Below, one piece after another: positions 1 to 8,103 of a stretch of 64,000 nt of DNA (its first letter is position 1; each line of letters starts with the position of its first letter). Origin of the DNA: Pseudomonas putida. Its GTDB lineage: Bacteria > Pseudomonadota > Gammaproteobacteria > Pseudomonadales > Pseudomonadaceae. The notes under the pieces were generated by a model. It worked only from the letters and a program-made list of their open reading frames with translations, made no database searches and had not been told where the DNA came from. The position numbers and the translations under genes are program-made. The stretch spans positions 124,001-188,000 of the forward strand of contig NZ_CP016634.1 of NCBI RefSeq assembly GCF_002741075.1. The letters are read 5' to 3'.

Positions 1-3000
1 TGCGGTGACAATCACTGTGCCAAGGCCGCCGCGACCGTTGTGCGCGGCATAGCGGGCGTTGGCCGCCAGGGCGCTGGCGGTGTCGATGGCGCCGTTCTGC
101 AGGTTGCTGATGGCGAAGTCGTTCTGGAAGCCCCAGCTGTGGTTGGCGACGTCGTAGTTGACCATGTTGCCCAGGCCGGTCAGGTCGTCGCCCTTGTTGG
201 CCAGGTAGAAGCCGCTGAGCTTGGCGTCATAGGCCACGCCCACGCCGCCCTGGTCGTTGTACCCGGCCACCATCACCCCGGCGACCATGGTCGCGTGGTT
301 GGAGGCCAGCTCTGGCAGCACGCCCTTGTCGCGCTGGGTCTTGAGCCAGGCCTGGTCGACGTTGGCGGCGAGGTCCGGGTGCTGGATGTCGAAGATTTCC
401 GGCGCCGTGGCGAACTCGCCACCGGGCTCGAACATGGCGATTCGCACGCCCTTGCCGGTGTAGTCGTGCCACACCGGTAGCACGTTGGTGTCGCTCAGGT
501 ACCACTGCTGGGCGGCCAGCGGGTCGTCTGGCATGCCGGCATCGAGCAGGGTCACGCTGGCGCGCATCGGCGCGGTCTGGCCGCTGCCCAGGTCGACCAC
601 CGAGGCTGACTTGTTGCCCTGGGCATCGATGATGCCGTACTTGAAGCCCATCATGCCGGTGTAACCGGCCAGCGGGGTGAACAGCACGTCACCTTGGGCG
701 GTGAGGCTGACCGAGCCGCCAGTAGCGTCGCCAATGTTGTCGATGCGTAGGCCACCCTGGCTGGCGAGCAGCAGGTCGTTGGCCAGCAGGCTGCTGGCGG
801 CTATCAGGTGGGTGCGGTTGCGGTCGAAGCGCTGGCCGTCCTTGTCCTGGCGCAGCACGTCGGCCACCGGCATGGCGTTGAGTTGCGACAGGTCCACGGC
901 GGAAATGTCGGAGAAGTTGAGCTTGTGGATGTTGCGCAGTTGCACGGCGCCGTCGCGCCCGGCCACGTTGTCGGCCACCTGGTAGCCGTTGCTGGTGTGG
1001 GTGATGCGGTACTCGCCGTACTTGCCGTGCAGGCTGACCAGGTTGGTGCCGGCGCCGCCGTCGATCCGAGCGTTGCCGTGGCCGACCTCGATCACATCGT
1101 CACCGGCTCCGCCGTGGATCACATCGTTGCCGCCACCGGCATGGATGATGCTGCCCCCTGCCGAGGCGTAGATCAGGTCGCCGTTGGGCCCGGCGTAGAT
1201 CACCGCCTTGCCGCTGCCCCCGATCAAGGTGTTATGGCCGCTGCCGCCGACCAGCACATCGTTGCCGGCGCCGCCGATCAGGGTGGCATTGCCTTCCCCG
1301 CCCTTGATGAACACACCGGCGCCACCGCCACTGCGGATTACGTCGTCGCCGCGGCCGCCCTGGGCGATGGTCAGCCCAGCCTTGGCCATGTTCAGCTCGA
1401 CGCCCTGGTCGCCGACGATCAGCACTGTGTCGCGGCCGCCGTTGCCCTGGATGTTCTGTGGGTTGTCGCTGGCGCTGATGACGAAGACATCGTCGCCAGC
1501 AGCCCCGACGTACGTATTGCTACCGCCACCGCCGACCAGCCAACTGCCGCTGGCGCTCGCGGAGAGGCGGTCATCGCCGCTGCCGCCGTACAGGTTGTTC
1601 ACCCCCAGCGCCGTGGCGTCCAGGTGTTCGCCTTGGGTGCTGGTGCTGCTGTAGGCCGTGGTCGTGGCGCCGTCGCTGCTGGAGGTCACGCGCAGGCCAT
1701 TGCCTTGGCGGGTGGTGGTGCTGCTCACCGGGTCGCCGAGGAAGTCCACCGCCAGCGCTTCGCGGGTATTGCCGCCAATGACGAACGAACCCCGGGCCAG
1801 CACGCGGCTGCCATCGCGGGTCTCGCCAGGTGTGCCGGCGGCGCGCACGTTGATCTGGGTGATGCCTAGCTCGGTCAGGGTCTTCAGTTCGCCGCCGTCG
1901 ACGCGGGCGTCATGGCTGGCATCTACCCAGACGCGCAGCTGGTTCCAGATCGGGTCGCGGGCATCGATGATGCCATCGCCGTTGCCATCCTCGCTGGCCA
2001 GCGCGGCGAAGCCGTCCTTGAAGCGGGCCTCGCCCGCCGCGCCGTTCACCCCGGCCTTGCCCTTGTAGTACTCGGAGAACATCTGGCTGACGTCCTTGAC
2101 CTGGCCGCTGCCGTCGTCGATCACCAGCATGCCGGTCTTGCGGTCGGCCCAGGCACTGCGCTTGAGGGTGCCGCTGTGGTCGGTGTCGAACAGCACGGCG
2201 TCGCTCAGGTCGGTCATGCGCACGCCTTCGCCGCCCAGGTCGAGCAGCAGTGGGTCGACGTAGGTGTTGCGGGTGGTCATGGCCGACAGGCCGTTGAGGG
2301 TCACCGCGTTGCGCAGGCTGAAATCGAAGCCGCTGGTGCTTGGCTGGTCGAGGTAGAACTTCGACAGGTGGCTGTTGGGACGGACGTTCGGGTCCAGTTG
2401 CATTTCGCCAGGGCGGATACCGCCAGAGGTCAGGCTGGCCATTTGCGTAGAGGCGAAGTCGGTCTTGTTGAGAATGCCGCCGAGAGCGAACACATTGTGG
2501 GTCGCGGCGTTCTGCACATAGCCGTTGCTCACGTCCTGGCGTGCCTGATCCTCGCCCTGGACGCGCTGTTGCGGCTTGGGCGAGGCGTCGATGTGGATCT
2601 GGATCGACTGGTTGGCGTCAGGCTGGGTGGGAGTGTCTTCGCCGGCGCCGAACCACTGGAAGACTTTATAGCGATTATCGGCGGCGTAGCGCTCCAGCTC
2701 TCGGGCGTACTTCCAGGTGGGAAGCATGTCCAACTCCGTGAAACTGGACAGAAACCGGCTGAGGCCTGCGGCATTCTGCATGACGGCAATGGTGATGTTT
2801 TTCGCATACTCCGTGCCCTCGCCTGGAATTTGCACGAAGTCGCGGCCTAGGCCGAATGCTTTAATGGGGAGTAGGTCAGCTATGGTACCGGCCCAGTTCC
2901 AGTCTTTGAGTTTCAGGCTGTGAACTGCCGATTGGACGTCAGCCTGAATGATCTGATTGACCTCGGGAAATCCGCGCTCTTTGATAATGTGTGCGGCTAC

Positions 3001-3315
3001 ATCAATTGCCAATTGATCGGATGCTTTTTGGAAGTCGGCATCTGTCAGTGGCCGACCGTTGGTCGCGGCAGCAAAGGCCATGGAACCACGTACCATCTCA
3101 TTGAGCATGGAGCCATCATTAGAATTTATCTGACTCGCGGTTTTCAGCCAATTGGCGGCGATTGTAAAATCCTGTTTAAGTTGCAGGTCACTCGTGGCTG
3201 CCTTCGCCTGATCGACAATTGACTTCAGGTAGAGGTACATGGCGGGAAAATTACCCATATCCCTTAGGCGTTGTACCTCGGCCAACTGGCTCGCGGAAAG
3301 ATTGATTGCGCTCAT
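1..3315 (-). CDS. RTX-family type I secreted protein with subtilase-like (S8) domain, partial (3' end outside window)
   Basis: The reading frame is open for 1105 codons from ATG 3315 (AAGGA ribosome site, 2 bp after the upstream stop) to the window edge, so the C terminus is missing. Residues 1-350 are unique and less GC-rich. Around 450-480 there is an EF-hand-like DGNGDGIIDARD calcium loop. Residues about 570-755 hold glycine-rich RTX nonapeptides (GGSGDD, GGAGDDVI). A cadherin-like segment (SLLANDLL ... ATGG) follows near 835-905. From about 945 comes a subtilase-like domain with GKGVRIAMFEPGG, HPDL, NHATMVAGV (His about 1007) and NHSWG. The usual catalytic Asp position is Glu (about 963). 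The catalytic Ser would lie beyond the window. The type I exporter genes upstream fit its secretion. Function as a protease is inferred; it could be an adhesin with an inactive domain. Confidence 0.85.
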   Translation of the reverse strand, partial: MSAINLSASQLAEVQRLRDMGNFPAMYLYLKSIVDQAKAATSDLQLKQDFTIAANWLKTASQINSNDGSMLNEMVRGSMAFAAATNGRPLTDADFQKASDQLAIDVAAHIIKERGFPEVNQIIQADVQSAVHSLKLKDWNWAGTIADLLPIKAFGLGRDFVQIPGEGTEYAKNITIAVMQNAAGLSRFLSSFTELDMLPTWKYARELERYAADNRYKVFQWFGAGEDTPTQPDANQSIQIHIDASPKPQQRVQGEDQARQDVSNGYVQNAATHNVFALGGILNKTDFASTQMASLTSGGIRPGEMQLDPNVRPNSHLSKFYLDQPSTSGFDFSLRNAVTLNGLSAMTTRNTYVDPLLLDLGGEGVRMTDLSDAVLFDTDHSGTLKRSAWADRKTGMLVIDDGSGQVKDVSQMFSEYYKGKAGVNGAAGEARFKDGFAALASEDGNGDGIIDARDPIWNQLRVWVDASHDARVDGGELKTLTELGITQINVRAAGTPGETRDGSRVLARGSFVIGGNTREALAVDFLGDPVSSTTTRQGNGLRVTSSSDGATTTAYSSTSTQGEHLDATALGVNNLYGGSGDDRLSASASGSWLVGGGGSNTYVGAAGDDVFVISASDNPQNIQGNGGRDTVLIVGDQGVELNMAKAGLTIAQGGRGDDVIRSGGGAGVFIKGGEGNATLIGGAGNDVLVGGSGHNTLIGGSGKAVIYAGPNGDLIYASAGGSIIHAGGGNDVIHGGAGDDVIEVGHGNARIDGGAGTNLVSLHGKYGEYRITHTSNGYQVADNVAGRDGAVQLRNIHKLNFSDISAVDLSQLNAMPVADVLRQDKDGQRFDRNRTHLIAASSLLANDLLLASQGGLRIDNIGDATGGSVSLTAQGDVLFTPLAGYTGMMGFKYGIIDAQGNKSASVVDLGSGQTAPMRASVTLLDAGMPDDPLAAQQWYLSDTNVLPVWHDYTGKGVRIAMFEPGGEFATAPEIFDIQHPDLAANVDQAWLKTQRDKGVLPELASNHATMVAGVMVAGYNDQGGVGVAYDAKLSGFYLANKGDDLTGLGNMVNYDVANHSWGFQNDFAISNLQNGAIDTASALAANARYAAHNGRGGLGTVIVTA

Positions 3316-3317
3316 GC

Positions 3318-3839
3318 TCAGTCCTTATGTATGAGGATGCGTTCCACGAAAACTCGAACGAATTCGTCGATTTCCTTGAAATTGGAAAACCTTTCATCGT
3401 ACTGGTACATAATCAATACGCCGTTCTGCATTCGATGCGCTAGCCATGTATAGCCCCGCTTTCGAACTATTACCCTTGATTTGTCACTGCCGTTGAAGAC
3501 GTAGTTATCTTCGTTGGCGATGTTATATACATCGTAATCTTTATCGCTTCTGTGATAACTGTTGCTGTCAATCAGCGCATTGAAATCGTACCGCTCGGTC
3601 ACGTAATAGAGCCGCACATCAATAATTTCCCCTTTCCATCCAGAGCCCACCGGCTGCCCCTGTGGATAGCTCAGCTGGATAGGAATTATGAGCCCGCTGA
3701 TATACGAGATCGTGCGGCACTCAGCATCGCTCAAATTTAATCTGTAGACAGCCTCTGATCGCGAATCGTGTAGCGCGCAGCCCAAGCTGGCCTGGCTGCA
3801 AATAAGCGTTAGAAGAAACAGTGGCAGACGACTGATCAT
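3318..3839 (-). CDS. small exported protein, candidate periplasmic partner/inhibitor of the RTX protein
   Basis: 173 aa starting at ATG 3839, with a hydrophobic N-terminal export signal (LPLFLLTLICSQASLGC). The SLGC ending is a poor lipobox, so lipidation is uncertain. I do not recognise the family. The C-terminal third (FNGSDKSRVIV, IMYQYDERFSNF, FVERILI) aligns with the end of the protein encoded at 3890-4222 (FTGSDGNTVQV, VSYQYSSECSDF, FLESLLI), so the two are paralogues. It ends 2 bp before the RTX start, so the two are surely cotranscribed. In the apr protease loci an inhibitor gene sits beside the protease and its exporter. An inhibitor or immunity role here is inference only. Confidence 0.75.
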   Translation of the reverse strand: MISRLPLFLLTLICSQASLGCALHDSRSEAVYRLNLSDAECRTISYISGLIIPIQLSYPQGQPVGSGWKGEIIDVRLYYVTERYDFNALIDSNSYHRSDKDYDVYNIANEDNYVFNGSDKSRVIVRKRGYTWLAHRMQNGVLIMYQYDERFSNFKEIDEFVRVFVERILIHKD

Positions 3840-3889
3840 TTTGCAGGCTCTGGTGGTTGATATATGCCGTTGATGTGCAGTTGGGCAAT

Positions 3890-4222
3890 TTAGTGATCCT
3901 GTACAGCAGGACTTCCGTCGCCTATCAATAAGCTTTCAAGGAATCTCAATACGTTGGCATCCTGCGTTTTGAAATCTGAGCATTCGCTTGAGTACTGATA
4001 ACTGACGGCGTATTCATGGAAACGCCGATACGCTATTCGATTGTGTTCGTTTACTTTGACCTGCACCGTATTTCCGTCGGAGCCTGTAAATCGGTCAGGG
4101 CCAATCCCATCAAGTGCTTTCAACGGTCTATCGTCGGAGTCGGCCTGTACAATTCTCACCCTGACATCGGGGTGACCCACGATTTCTGGTGCTTCCCACG
4201 CCAAGGAAGAGTTTGTGGTCAT
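3890..4222 (-). CDS. small protein paralogous to the neighbouring 173-aa exported protein, possibly a split gene
   Basis: 110 aa from ATG 4222, without a visible Shine-Dalgarno sequence and without its own signal peptide. It shares a C-terminal pattern (F-x-GSD, V-x-V, YQY, F-L-E-S-L-L-I) with the protein at 3318-3839. The frame continues upstream through a single TGA (4229-4231) into a short reading frame that has a strong ribosome site and a signal peptide. This may therefore be the body of an exported protein interrupted by a nonsense codon, or a translationally coupled second cistron. Base composition is visibly AT-richer than the exporter genes. Confidence 0.55.
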   Translation of the reverse strand: MTTNSSLAWEAPEIVGHPDVRVRIVQADSDDRPLKALDGIGPDRFTGSDGNTVQVKVNEHNRIAYRRFHEYAVSYQYSSECSDFKTQDANVLRFLESLLIGDGSPAVQDH

Positions 4223-4228
4223 TGCGAT

Positions 4229-4390
4229 TCACGGGCGTCTGCAGCGTTCGCTGCGTCGGTATTGTTCATTTTCGTCGTTACGCTGCAGCGCCCGCGAAGA
4301 GCGGGCATCACTCTCCAGTGCCCATGCGGATTCCACGGATTGAAACAGGAAACTCACTAACGTGGCTGACAGTTGCTTCATCAACTTCAT
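4229..4390 (-). CDS. 53-aa signal-peptide ORF, in frame with the downstream 110-aa ORF
   Basis: ATG 4390 follows a strong AAGGAG about 8 nt upstream and lies 24 bp after the HlyD-like stop. The product begins MKLMKQLSATLVSFLFQ and has a likely cleavage after SAWA, then a short charged tail ending in CRRP and TGA at 4231-4229. After the TGA only two codons separate it from the next ATG (4222) in the same frame. The good start signal is here rather than at 4222, which favours this being the true 5' end of one gene broken by the stop. A second frame (ATG near 4267) ends in a TGA overlapping ATG 4222, so coupling is an alternative. Confidence 0.4.
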   Translation of the reverse strand: MKLMKQLSATLVSFLFQSVESAWALESDARSSRALQRNDENEQYRRSERCRRP

Positions 4391-4414
4391 GTTGTTCACT
4401 CCTTTTCGATGTCA

Positions 4415-5830
4415 TTACCGTTCCCGCAAACTCTCTTGCGCATGCTGTTGCAACGGACTCAGGAAGTAATCAATAACCGTCCGCTGATCGGTCTTGATCT
4501 CGGCGCTCACCGCCATGCCTGGCGTCAGCGCCACGGCCTGGCCGTTGACCTGCAGGTGGTCGCCGGCCAGGCGGATGCGGCTGCTGTACACCAGCCCGCG
4601 GCGTTCGTCCTCGATGGCGTCGCGCGACACGCTCAGCACTTCGCCCTGCACCGTGCCGTAGCGGGTGTAGGTGAAGGTCTCGACCTTGACCGTCACGGCT
4701 TGGCCGACCTGGACGAAGCCGACGTCCTTGTTCTCCAGCAGCGCCTCGACTTCCACTGGCTGGTCAGCGGGCACGATGACCATCAAGGCCTGGGCCGGAG
4801 TGACCACGCCACCGACGGTGTGCACCGCCAATTGCTGGACGGTGCCGTCGACCGGGGCCAGCAGTTGCGTGCGAGCCTCCTGGTAGCGCGCCTTGGCCAG
4901 TTCCTGGCGCAGGCGGGCGACCTTCTGCCCTGCGGTCTGCTGCAGGTCGAGCAGGCTGCGCCGGGCCTGGGCCACCACGCCTTCGCGGCGGCGGAGGGCC
5001 TCCGACTGCGCGGCGGTCGATTGCAGCACGCTGGCTTGCTGCACCTGCAGCTGGCGCTCCAGGTCGAGCCGGGCCTGTTCCTTGTCGAGGTACTCGTGGC
5101 GGGCCACGTACTGCTGCTCCAGCAGGCTCTGGTAGTCCTGGGCCAGTTGCGTGGCGATGGGCAGGGTCTTGCGCAGGCTCGCCACCTGCACCTGGGCGGC
5201 CTGGATCTCGGCACCGCGCTGCTGGATCTCGGCATCGACCTGCTCGAGGCTGTTGCGGTATTCCTGGTACTGCCCCTGCAGCCAGCATTCGGCATCCTGC
5301 ACCTGCTGCGCGTCGGCCTGCTCGATGTCGCCTTGCAACTCGTGCGGTGGCTGGCTGCTGGCGATGGCCTGGAGCATCGCGCTGCTGCGCGCCACATCGA
5401 TGCGCGCGGCGAGCAGTTCGCTTTCGCTGCGGCGCACCTCGGCGTCGGCGGTGGTCGGGTCGAGCTCGAGCAACAGCTCGCCGGCCTTCACTCGTTGGCC
5501 ATCGCTGACGCGGATCGCCTTGACCACCGCCGTCTCGCTGGGCTGTACCAGTTTGCTGCGCCCGCTCGGCACCACCTTGCCCGTGGCCACTGCGACCACG
5601 TCGATATGACCGAGGCAGGCCCACAGCAGGGCCAGGGCGGCAAAGCCCATGATGCTCCAGACGAACACCCGCGGCGCCGGATGTGGTGGACGCTCTTGCA
5701 AGGCCAGGGCGGCGGGCAGGAACTCGATTTCGTGGGCGGCACGCGCAGGCGCGTCAAGCGCCTTGCGTTGGCGCCAGGCATGCTGCCAGGCCTTGCGGTA
5801 GCGCTGCCAGAGGCTGGAATGGGCGGACAT
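4415..5830 (-). CDS. HlyD-family type I secretion membrane fusion protein
   Basis: 471 aa. The start is ATG 5830 (MSAHSSLWQRY), chosen because AAGGAGAGGCC precedes it; the open frame extends further upstream without support. It has a short cytoplasmic N terminus, one membrane segment (about 70-90, VWSIMGFAALALLWACLG), a lipoyl half-motif (GKVVPSGRSKLVQP), long coiled-coil heptads rich in Gln/Ala/Glu (about 150-330), a second lipoyl half (APVDGTVQQLAVHTVGG) and the C-terminal beta-barrel ending in QESLRER. This is the periplasmic adaptor linking the ABC exporter to the TolC-like channel. The gap to the ABC gene is 31 bp, consistent with an operon. Its substrate is probably the RTX protein downstream. 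Confidence 0.93.
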   Translation of the reverse strand: MSAHSSLWQRYRKAWQHAWRQRKALDAPARAAHEIEFLPAALALQERPPHPAPRVFVWSIMGFAALALLWACLGHIDVVAVATGKVVPSGRSKLVQPSETAVVKAIRVSDGQRVKAGELLLELDPTTADAEVRRSESELLAARIDVARSSAMLQAIASSQPPHELQGDIEQADAQQVQDAECWLQGQYQEYRNSLEQVDAEIQQRGAEIQAAQVQVASLRKTLPIATQLAQDYQSLLEQQYVARHEYLDKEQARLDLERQLQVQQASVLQSTAAQSEALRRREGVVAQARRSLLDLQQTAGQKVARLRQELAKARYQEARTQLLAPVDGTVQQLAVHTVGGVVTPAQALMVIVPADQPVEVEALLENKDVGFVQVGQAVTVKVETFTYTRYGTVQGEVLSVSRDAIEDERRGLVYSSRIRLAGDHLQVNGQAVALTPGMAVSAEIKTDQRTVIDYFLSPLQQHAQESLRER

Positions 5831-5861
5831 GGCCTCTCCTTGGTATGAGGTGGTGAGAGGA

Positions 5862-7988
5862 TCAGCCCTGTTGCAGGCGGTGCAGCCTGGCGTAGTGCCC
5901 GGCCTGGTGCGCGAGCAGTTCGGCGTGGCTGCCTTGTTCGACGATCTGGCCCCGGTCCACCACGACGATGCGGTTGGCATCGCGCACGGCAGATAGCCGG
6001 TGGGCGATGATGATCACCGTGCGGCCTTGGCAGATCGAACGCATGTTCTGCTGGATGATGCGTTCGGACTCGTAGTCCAGCGCGCTGGTGGCTTCGTCGA
6101 AGATCAGGATGCGTGGGTCGCCGATCAGCGCGCGGGCTATGGCGATGCGCTGGCGTTGTCCACCCGAGAGCGAGGCGCCGTGCTCGCCCACCATGGTGTC
6201 GTAGCCTTCGGCGAGCTCAAGGATGAAGTCGTGGGCACCGGCCAGGCGCGCGGCCTGCATGACCGTCTCCAGCGGGGTGCCGGGGTCAGCCAGGGCGATG
6301 TTCTCGCGGATGCTGCGGTTGAACAGCAGGTTATCCTGCTGCACCACGCCGATCTGCCGGCGCAGCGAGGAGGCATCGGCCAGGGCCAGGTCCATGCCGT
6401 CGACTAGTACCCGCCCGCGCTCGGGCACGTAGAGCCGCTGCAGCAAGCGGGTCAGGGTGCTTTTGCCGGAACCTGAGCGCCCGACCACGCCGATCACTTC
6501 GCCGGGCTCGATGCACAAGTTGACCCCGCGCAGGATTTCCGAGCCATCGGCGCGATAGCGAAAACGCACCTGATCGAACTCGATACGGCCTCGCAGGGGC
6601 GGCAAGGCGCTGCGTGCCGAACTGCCAAGCTCGGTGCGGGTGTTGAGGATGTCGCCCAGGCGCTGCACCGACACGCCGGTCTGCTGGAAGCTGGTCCACA
6701 GCTGGGCCAGGCGCATGATCGGCTGGGCCACGCGCCCGGCCAGCATGTTGAAGGCGATCAGCTCGCCGACCGTGAGCTGGCCATCGATCACCAGGCGCGC
6801 GCCGAGCCAGAGGGTGGCGACAGTCACCAGCTTGCCGATCAGGCCGACGCTTTCGTTGGCCAGGGTCGACAGGGTCTGGGTCTTGAAGCCGGCGGCGACG
6901 TAGGCCGCCAGCTGGTTGTCCCAACGCCGCAGGACCTGCGGCTCGACGGCCATCGACTTGAGGGTGTCGATGCCGTTGACCGTCTCGACCAGGAACGCCT
7001 GGTTCTCGGCCCCACGGTTGAAGCTGTCCTGCAGGCGCTGGCGCAGCACCGGGGTAATCAGCAGCGACACCAGCGCGTACAGCGGCAGCGAAGCCACCAC
7101 CACGAGGGTCAGCCAGCCGCTGTAATAGAACATCACGGCGATGAACACCACCGAAAACAGCACATCCATCACCAGGGTGATGGCGTTGCCGGTGAGGAAG
7201 TTGCGGATGTTCTCTAGTTCGCGCACCCGCGCCACCGAATCGCCGACCCGGCGTGCCTGGAAGTAGGCCAGCGGCAGGTGGATCAGGTGATGGAACAGCC
7301 GTGAGCCGAGCTCGACGTCGATACGGCTGGCGGTGTGGGCGAAGACGAAGCTGCGCAGGCCGCTCAGGGCCGACTCGAACAGCATGATGCCCAACAGGCC
7401 GATGGCGATTACATCCAGGGTAGTCAGGCCGTGGTGCACCAGGACCTTGTCCATCACCACCTGGAAGAACAACGGCGTGAGCAGGGCGAAGATCTGCAGC
7501 ACGAAGGACACCAGGGTCACTTCGCCGAGCAGTTTGCGGTGCTTGACGATGGCCGGGATGAACCAAGTGAAGTCGAAGCGCGAGGATTCGCCGGGGGCCA
7601 GTGCTTCGCTGCGCACCAGCAACAACTCGCCGCTCCAGCGTTGCTCGAGGGTGGCCAGGTCGATCACCTCGGGTCGCTCGTCACGCGGATCCTGGATCAG
7701 CACCCTGCCCTGGTCCATGCGGGCGATGATGAAGAAGCCGCCCTCACGGTCGGCGGCAATTGCCGGCAGTGGCGTCTGCGCCAGGCGCTCGGGGCGGGTC
7801 TCGACGCGTTTGGCCTTGAGGCCGAGCTTGCGCGACGCCAGCAGCAGTTGCGGGGCGGCGAAGGCTTGCTGGCCATCGGTGAATTCGTGGGCCAGCTGTT
7901 CGCCGGAGGCTGCCACATTGTGGAAACGGGCCAGGATCAGCAGGCAGATCAGCCCGGTGTCTGGGCTATCTGGTTGGTGTTCACTCAT
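5862..7988 (-). CDS. type I secretion ABC transporter with C39-like domain (RtxB/HlyB type)
   Basis: 708 aa, full length for an HlyB-type exporter. Residues 1-130 form a C39 peptidase-like domain in which the expected catalytic DCG is DTG (DTGLICLLILARF). It is thus probably a substrate-binding C39-like domain, as in HlyB. Residues about 150-440 are the six-helix exporter domain. The ATPase domain has Walker A GRSGSGKST, Q-loop VVQQDNLLF, signature LSGGQRQRIAIARAL, Walker [13 protein letters not shown] and switch IIAHRLS. It powers export of unprocessed RTX proteins through HlyD and TolC. A palindrome (8002-8016) lies just upstream of the start codon. Confidence 0.94.
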   Translation of the reverse strand: MSEHQPDSPDTGLICLLILARFHNVAASGEQLAHEFTDGQQAFAAPQLLLASRKLGLKAKRVETRPERLAQTPLPAIAADREGGFFIIARMDQGRVLIQDPRDERPEVIDLATLEQRWSGELLLVRSEALAPGESSRFDFTWFIPAIVKHRKLLGEVTLVSFVLQIFALLTPLFFQVVMDKVLVHHGLTTLDVIAIGLLGIMLFESALSGLRSFVFAHTASRIDVELGSRLFHHLIHLPLAYFQARRVGDSVARVRELENIRNFLTGNAITLVMDVLFSVVFIAVMFYYSGWLTLVVVASLPLYALVSLLITPVLRQRLQDSFNRGAENQAFLVETVNGIDTLKSMAVEPQVLRRWDNQLAAYVAAGFKTQTLSTLANESVGLIGKLVTVATLWLGARLVIDGQLTVGELIAFNMLAGRVAQPIMRLAQLWTSFQQTGVSVQRLGDILNTRTELGSSARSALPPLRGRIEFDQVRFRYRADGSEILRGVNLCIEPGEVIGVVGRSGSGKSTLTRLLQRLYVPERGRVLVDGMDLALADASSLRRQIGVVQQDNLLFNRSIRENIALADPGTPLETVMQAARLAGAHDFILELAEGYDTMVGEHGASLSGGQRQRIAIARALIGDPRILIFDEATSALDYESERIIQQNMRSICQGRTVIIIAHRLSAVRDANRIVVVDRGQIVEQGSHAELLAHQAGHYARLHRLQQG

Positions 7989-8001
7989 AACGCATCCATG
8001 C

Positions 8002-8016
8002 AGGTCGTAACGACCT
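8002..8016. promoter_or_regulatory. perfect 15-bp palindrome just upstream of the ABC exporter start
   Basis: AGGTCGT-A-ACGACCT, 14 bp before the ATG at 7988 on the minus strand. It could be an operator or an RNA hairpin limiting access to the ribosome site. It sits in a 115-bp gap between the TolC-like gene and the exporter gene, so the latter may have its own promoter. The binding factor is unknown. Confidence 0.4.
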
Positions 8017-8103
8017 AATAAGGCTAACTATTTCAATGGGTTAACTTGGCTTGCAAAAGGCGGCACCCATCTCGCTGGCATAGAATGATTAATATTCATC
8101 CAA

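Noticed and set aside
808..1869. Long plus-strand open frame (353 codons), Ala/Val/Asp/Gly-rich
   Set aside because: It is the antisense of the RTX repeat region; its low-complexity composition mirrors GGxGxD repeats, and it has no ribosome site or recognisable domain.
4373..5848. Long plus-strand open frame (491 codons) opposite the HlyD gene
   Set aside because: A shadow of the HlyD coding strand in high-GC DNA; the minus-strand product is a full-length recognisable adaptor.
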